This document shows positions 61,497 through 64,000 of a stretch of 64,000 nucleotides of DNA, in pieces. The position numbers were made by a program, and so were the translations under genes. The DNA is taken from contig JAEUUG010000016.1 of the NCBI GenBank assembly GCA_016787565.1, positions 1 to 64,000 on the forward strand. The letters are read 5' to 3'. Under the pieces are notes generated by a model. The model was not told the DNA's origin. It saw nothing but the letters and a program-made list of their open reading frames with translations, and searched no databases. This stretch comes from Cyclobacteriaceae bacterium. GTDB lineage: Bacteria; Bacteroidota; Bacteroidia; Cytophagales; Cyclobacteriaceae. Each line of letters opens with the position of its first letter. The first letter of the stretch is position 1.

Positions 61497-62755
61497 AAGC
61501 TTGTTTCGGAATGAACCCGAGATAAATTGGTTTGTTGAGACAGACTACCTTCTTTATCCCATCGCATTATAATTGAAGACACCACACCCACTTCCGTAAC
61601 ATTAAGGATGGTTTTAAAAACATCAGGTATTGCATCAAGTGCTTTCAAGACTAAAACACCTTCTAGTGGAATTCCTGCTGCCAGAAAAACCGGAAGGCTG
61701 TATACGTTTCCCATTTGTGGTAACCCCGGGCTCGCAAAACTAGTCACCATCATCAGGGCGATAAAAGATAAAAGATTTGTAGCATCAACAGGCAATCCAT
61801 AAAGACTCGACAGCAAAAAAAACGAAAAAGGATTGGCCACCATCAGGTTAATCCGGAAAAAAGAAACAAAAAATGGAATGGTTATTCCAGCGGTTGTACT
61901 CGAAACGCCAAGTTTTCTGGCACTGACGAGTAGCGCTGGAAGGCAAGCCAGCGATGAGCAGGTACTGAATGCCACAAGCTGTGCAGGAAAGATTGCCCGC
62001 AAGAAAGAAAGTACGGATGTACCTCCCGCTATATGAGCAACGCCAAAGAGAAATAGAATGGCTACCACCAGAATCCCACACACACCGAGTACATAAAAAC
62101 CAGCGATACCTCCCAGCGACATTCCATTTTTACTCACCATAACAAAAGTCAGGCACGCCACGGCAAAAGGCAACATGTAGAAAACAAGGTTAACCACAGA
62201 AAATATTTTTTGACTCCATGTCTTTGCTAAAACCACGAGTCGTTGTTTTACTCTCTGCACCTTAAACACACCTATCGAAAACAAAACAACAAATACCATA
62301 ACCGGGACAATGAGTTGCGCCACAGTACGTTGCATAATCCCCAAGTAGTTGATCAGATGTTGAACCGCTGATCGATCGTCTGTTTGAAATGGTGATGCAA
62401 CAAAACCCAGCAGTTTCAGATTCAAATCAGATGTGATTGCATAGCTTATGATAATCGATAACAGTGTACATGTTGTTAGTAATATAACATGGACGAGCAA
62501 CCCATAAAACACCAGTTTCCCACCGAGCCGTGTGCTTGCCAACCGCATGATGCTTCCAAAAAGATGGATGACAACCAGGGGCAAAGCAATAACGAGCAAT
62601 AGTACAATCCAGATTTTTGCTGCCAGTTCAGCATACGGAATAAGCCCCCGCAGTACGAATGATGATGTAGCATGTGTTAACAGACCCACTACTATACCCA
62701 ATCCGAGACCCATCAATGATCCGAGTGGGATAAACCATTTCAACTTTTCCTTCAC
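61493..62755 (-). CDS. Dicarboxylate/amino acid:cation symporter (DAACS family)
   Basis: 420 residues with about eight to ten membrane segments. The serine-rich reentrant loop FSTCSSLACLPALLVSARKLGVSS corresponds to the SSSAATLP substrate loop of glutamate/dicarboxylate symporters, here altered; NPFSFFLL and MVTSFASPGLP are the second hairpin region. It imports anionic amino or dicarboxylic acids with H+ or Na+. It is coupled to the ATP-grasp gene, so that enzyme may use the imported substrate. Confidence 0.8.
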   Translation of the reverse strand: MKEKLKWFIPLGSLMGLGLGIVVGLLTHATSSFVLRGLIPYAELAAKIWIVLLLVIALPLVVIHLFGSIMRLASTRLGGKLVFYGLLVHVILLTTCTLLSIIISYAITSDLNLKLLGFVASPFQTDDRSAVQHLINYLGIMQRTVAQLIVPVMVFVVLFSIGVFKVQRVKQRLVVLAKTWSQKIFSVVNLVFYMLPFAVACLTFVMVSKNGMSLGGIAGFYVLGVCGILVVAILFLFGVAHIAGGTSVLSFLRAIFPAQLVAFSTCSSLACLPALLVSARKLGVSSTTAGITIPFFVSFFRINLMVANPFSFFLLSSLYGLPVDATNLLSFIALMMVTSFASPGLPQMGNVYSLPVFLAAGIPLEGVLVLKALDAIPDVFKTILNVTEVGVVSSIIMRWDKEGSLSQQTNLSRVHSETSL

Positions 62756-62911
62756 TTCCTTACGATATTAACAGAAATTAATAAAATTATAACAGATAGC
62801 AACATCATTATTTTTGGATGGGTCAGGCTCACCTTGCCGCAGTTGCCGGTACCGTTAAGAATGGTTTACTTGCACGGTGATTCTCATGAACAAGATTCAT
62901 CGCCCTAATCC

Positions 62912-63718
62912 TTGAAATACTTTTTTCATATTGGTTACCATGGAAACCGTTACCGTGGATGGCAGCGACAGCCCGGTGTAGCAAACGTGCAGGAGGTTAT
63001 TGAGGACGCGCTCTTTAATATTTTAAAAACTCCGGTTTCGATCATAGGCTGCGGACGCACCGATGCCCAGGTGCACGCCATTCAATTTTTTTTCCATGCT
63101 GAAATTGACCAGGCCTGGGATTATGATTTAGTATTTCGTCTGAACAAGCGTTTACCGATAGATATTGCTGTGTTTGAAATTATTCCGGTACAAGATGATC
63201 AGCATGCACGGTATGATGCCACCCAACGCACGTACGATTACTTCATTCACACGTATAAAGATCCGTTCCTTAGCGAGGTAAGCTCATTGTACCTTGAGCC
63301 GCATTTGGACCTTGAAAAAATGAAAGATGCTTCGAAGTTATTTACCCGCTACGATGACTTTATGGCGTTGTGCAAAGCACCGGCCAGGTACAAGCATACG
63401 CGTTGCCACGTTACGGAAGCTACTTTGTTTACCGATGCCACCGGTGATAAACTCCGCTTCCGGATTTCCGCTAATCGTTTTTTAGGAAGAATGGTGCGCA
63501 TGATTATGGGCACGCTACTGGAAGTAGGACGAAAACAAATGTCAGTAGATGCGCTCGAGAATTATCTCATAACCCGGCAAACGCCAGAAAACCTGAAGCC
63601 GGCTTATCCGCAAGGACTTTTTCTATCGAAAGTAACATACCCTTACCTGGATATTCCTCCACGAACAGAGCGCCTCGGACGCTTACAATACCTGACCGAA
63701 GATTGGGTGCCGGTATAA
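62912..63718 (+). CDS. truA: tRNA pseudouridine(38-40) synthase
   Basis: 268 residues from a TTG start (the RNA-binding start YFFHIGYHGNRYRGWQRQP begins there). Catalytic Asp51 is in GRTDAQVHA; later landmarks YDATQRTYDYFIH and RISANRFLGRMVRMIMGTLLEVG. It converts U38-U40 of the tRNA anticodon arm to pseudouridine. Followed by a shared terminator and the convergent cold-shock gene. Confidence 0.93.
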   Translation: MKYFFHIGYHGNRYRGWQRQPGVANVQEVIEDALFNILKTPVSIIGCGRTDAQVHAIQFFFHAEIDQAWDYDLVFRLNKRLPIDIAVFEIIPVQDDQHARYDATQRTYDYFIHTYKDPFLSEVSSLYLEPHLDLEKMKDASKLFTRYDDFMALCKAPARYKHTRCHVTEATLFTDATGDKLRFRISANRFLGRMVRMIMGTLLEVGRKQMSVDALENYLITRQTPENLKPAYPQGLFLSKVTYPYLDIPPRTERLGRLQYLTEDWVPV

Positions 63719-63728
63719 AATTCAGGCA

Positions 63729-63760
63729 CAAAAAAAGCCACCTGCATGCAGATGGCTCTT
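63729..63760. terminator. Bidirectional terminator between truA and cold-shock gene
   Basis: AGCCA/TGGCT stem (63736-63740 with 63753-63757) around CTGCATGCAG, with an A-run on the left (T-run for the minus-strand gene) and a T-run on the right. Confidence 0.75.
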
Positions 63761-63787
63761 TATAACCGTTGTAACGGCAAGAATGAA

Positions 63788-63979
63788 TTAGTCGATCAAT
63801 TTTACGTTCACCGCGTTCATGCCTTTTCTTCCTCTTTCAGTCTCGTATTCAACTTGATCGTTTTCACGAATCTCGTCAATAAGACCTGAAGTGTGTACGA
63901 AGATGTCTTCCGATGAATCGGAAGGCTTAATGAATCCAAAACCTTTGGCTTCATTGAAAAATTTTACTGTTCCTTGCAT
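63788..63979 (-). CDS. Cold-shock domain protein (CspA family)
   Basis: 63 residues, a single OB-fold cold-shock domain. RNP1-type KGFGFIKP and RNP2-type DIFVHTSG bind single-stranded RNA or DNA. It begins directly with MQGTVKFFNEAKGFGF, and ends AVNVKLID. It presumably melts RNA structure during cold or stationary stress. The upstream region runs off the window. Confidence 0.92.
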   Translation of the reverse strand: MQGTVKFFNEAKGFGFIKPSDSSEDIFVHTSGLIDEIRENDQVEYETERGRKGMNAVNVKLID

Positions 63980-64000
63980 TGTAATGTTGTTAAAAAAAAA

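Noticed and set aside
1-64000. CRISPR array
   Set aside because: No regularly spaced direct repeats were seen anywhere.

Overview
The window reads as a chromosome segment of a Bacteroidota bacterium, most likely a Cytophagales-type organism. Evidence: a type IX secretion C-terminal sorting domain on a 2220-residue secreted protein, many short lipoproteins with Bacteroidota-style signal peptides, a VirE/BT4734-type primase-helicase, an arm-domain tyrosine recombinase of the Bacteroidota kind, TAnnTTTG-like promoter boxes and generally weak Shine-Dalgarno signals.

Three layers are visible. (1) 1-1447: the end of another mobile region, with a 5'-truncated gene resembling phage tail-fibre proteins and a class III nucleotide-cyclase-like gene. 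(2) About 1448-24131: a 22.7 kb integrated element. Copies of a short core (CAGCGGGATCAC) lie at both ends, each followed by a GCCTC/GAGGC hairpin terminator, and a 22-bp near-identical repeat lies just inside each end. At its right end the element carries integrase, excisionase-like protein, three small unknown genes and a primase-helicase. Its left end holds unknown, lipoprotein and membrane genes. Its centre holds defence-like cargo. A third core-plus-terminator copy at 26532 suggests a second, 2.4 kb segment (Crp-like regulator, NADP-binding oxidoreductase, SnoaL-like lipoprotein). (3) About 26600-64000: ordinary chromosome, with some decay around 33.1 and 40.6-41.5 kb.

The most striking locus is 6260-14849, seven tightly packed co-directional genes: XRE repressor, Vsr nicking endonuclease, C5-cytosine DNA methyltransferase, a double GHKL-ATPase protein, a protein with a complete response-receiver domain, a DUF262/ParB-like protein with a DGxQR motif, and a protein ending in a HEPN-type RNxxxH motif. 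The GHKL protein pairs an N-terminal MORC/Hsp90-like ATPase with a C-terminal histidine-kinase-like H-box and catalytic domain, and the very next gene supplies an apparently phosphorylatable receiver. This looks like a restriction-modification-type module wired to a two-component relay and a candidate RNase effector. I cannot match it to a named defence system. A CHAT-protease gene lies next to it on the opposite strand.

The chromosomal part includes an arsenic operon (arsR, arsenate reductase-like phosphatase, ACR3 pump) with two ArsR-like operators, a sulfatase, an esterase fused to an SMP-30-like propeller, purU, the giant T9SS protein with three repeated beta-helix modules, an ApbE-DUF2271/PepSY pair, a sigma/anti-sigma operon, truA and a cold-shock gene. 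Two dead genes are joined by a deletion (peroxiredoxin 5' end against DnaJ-family 3' end).
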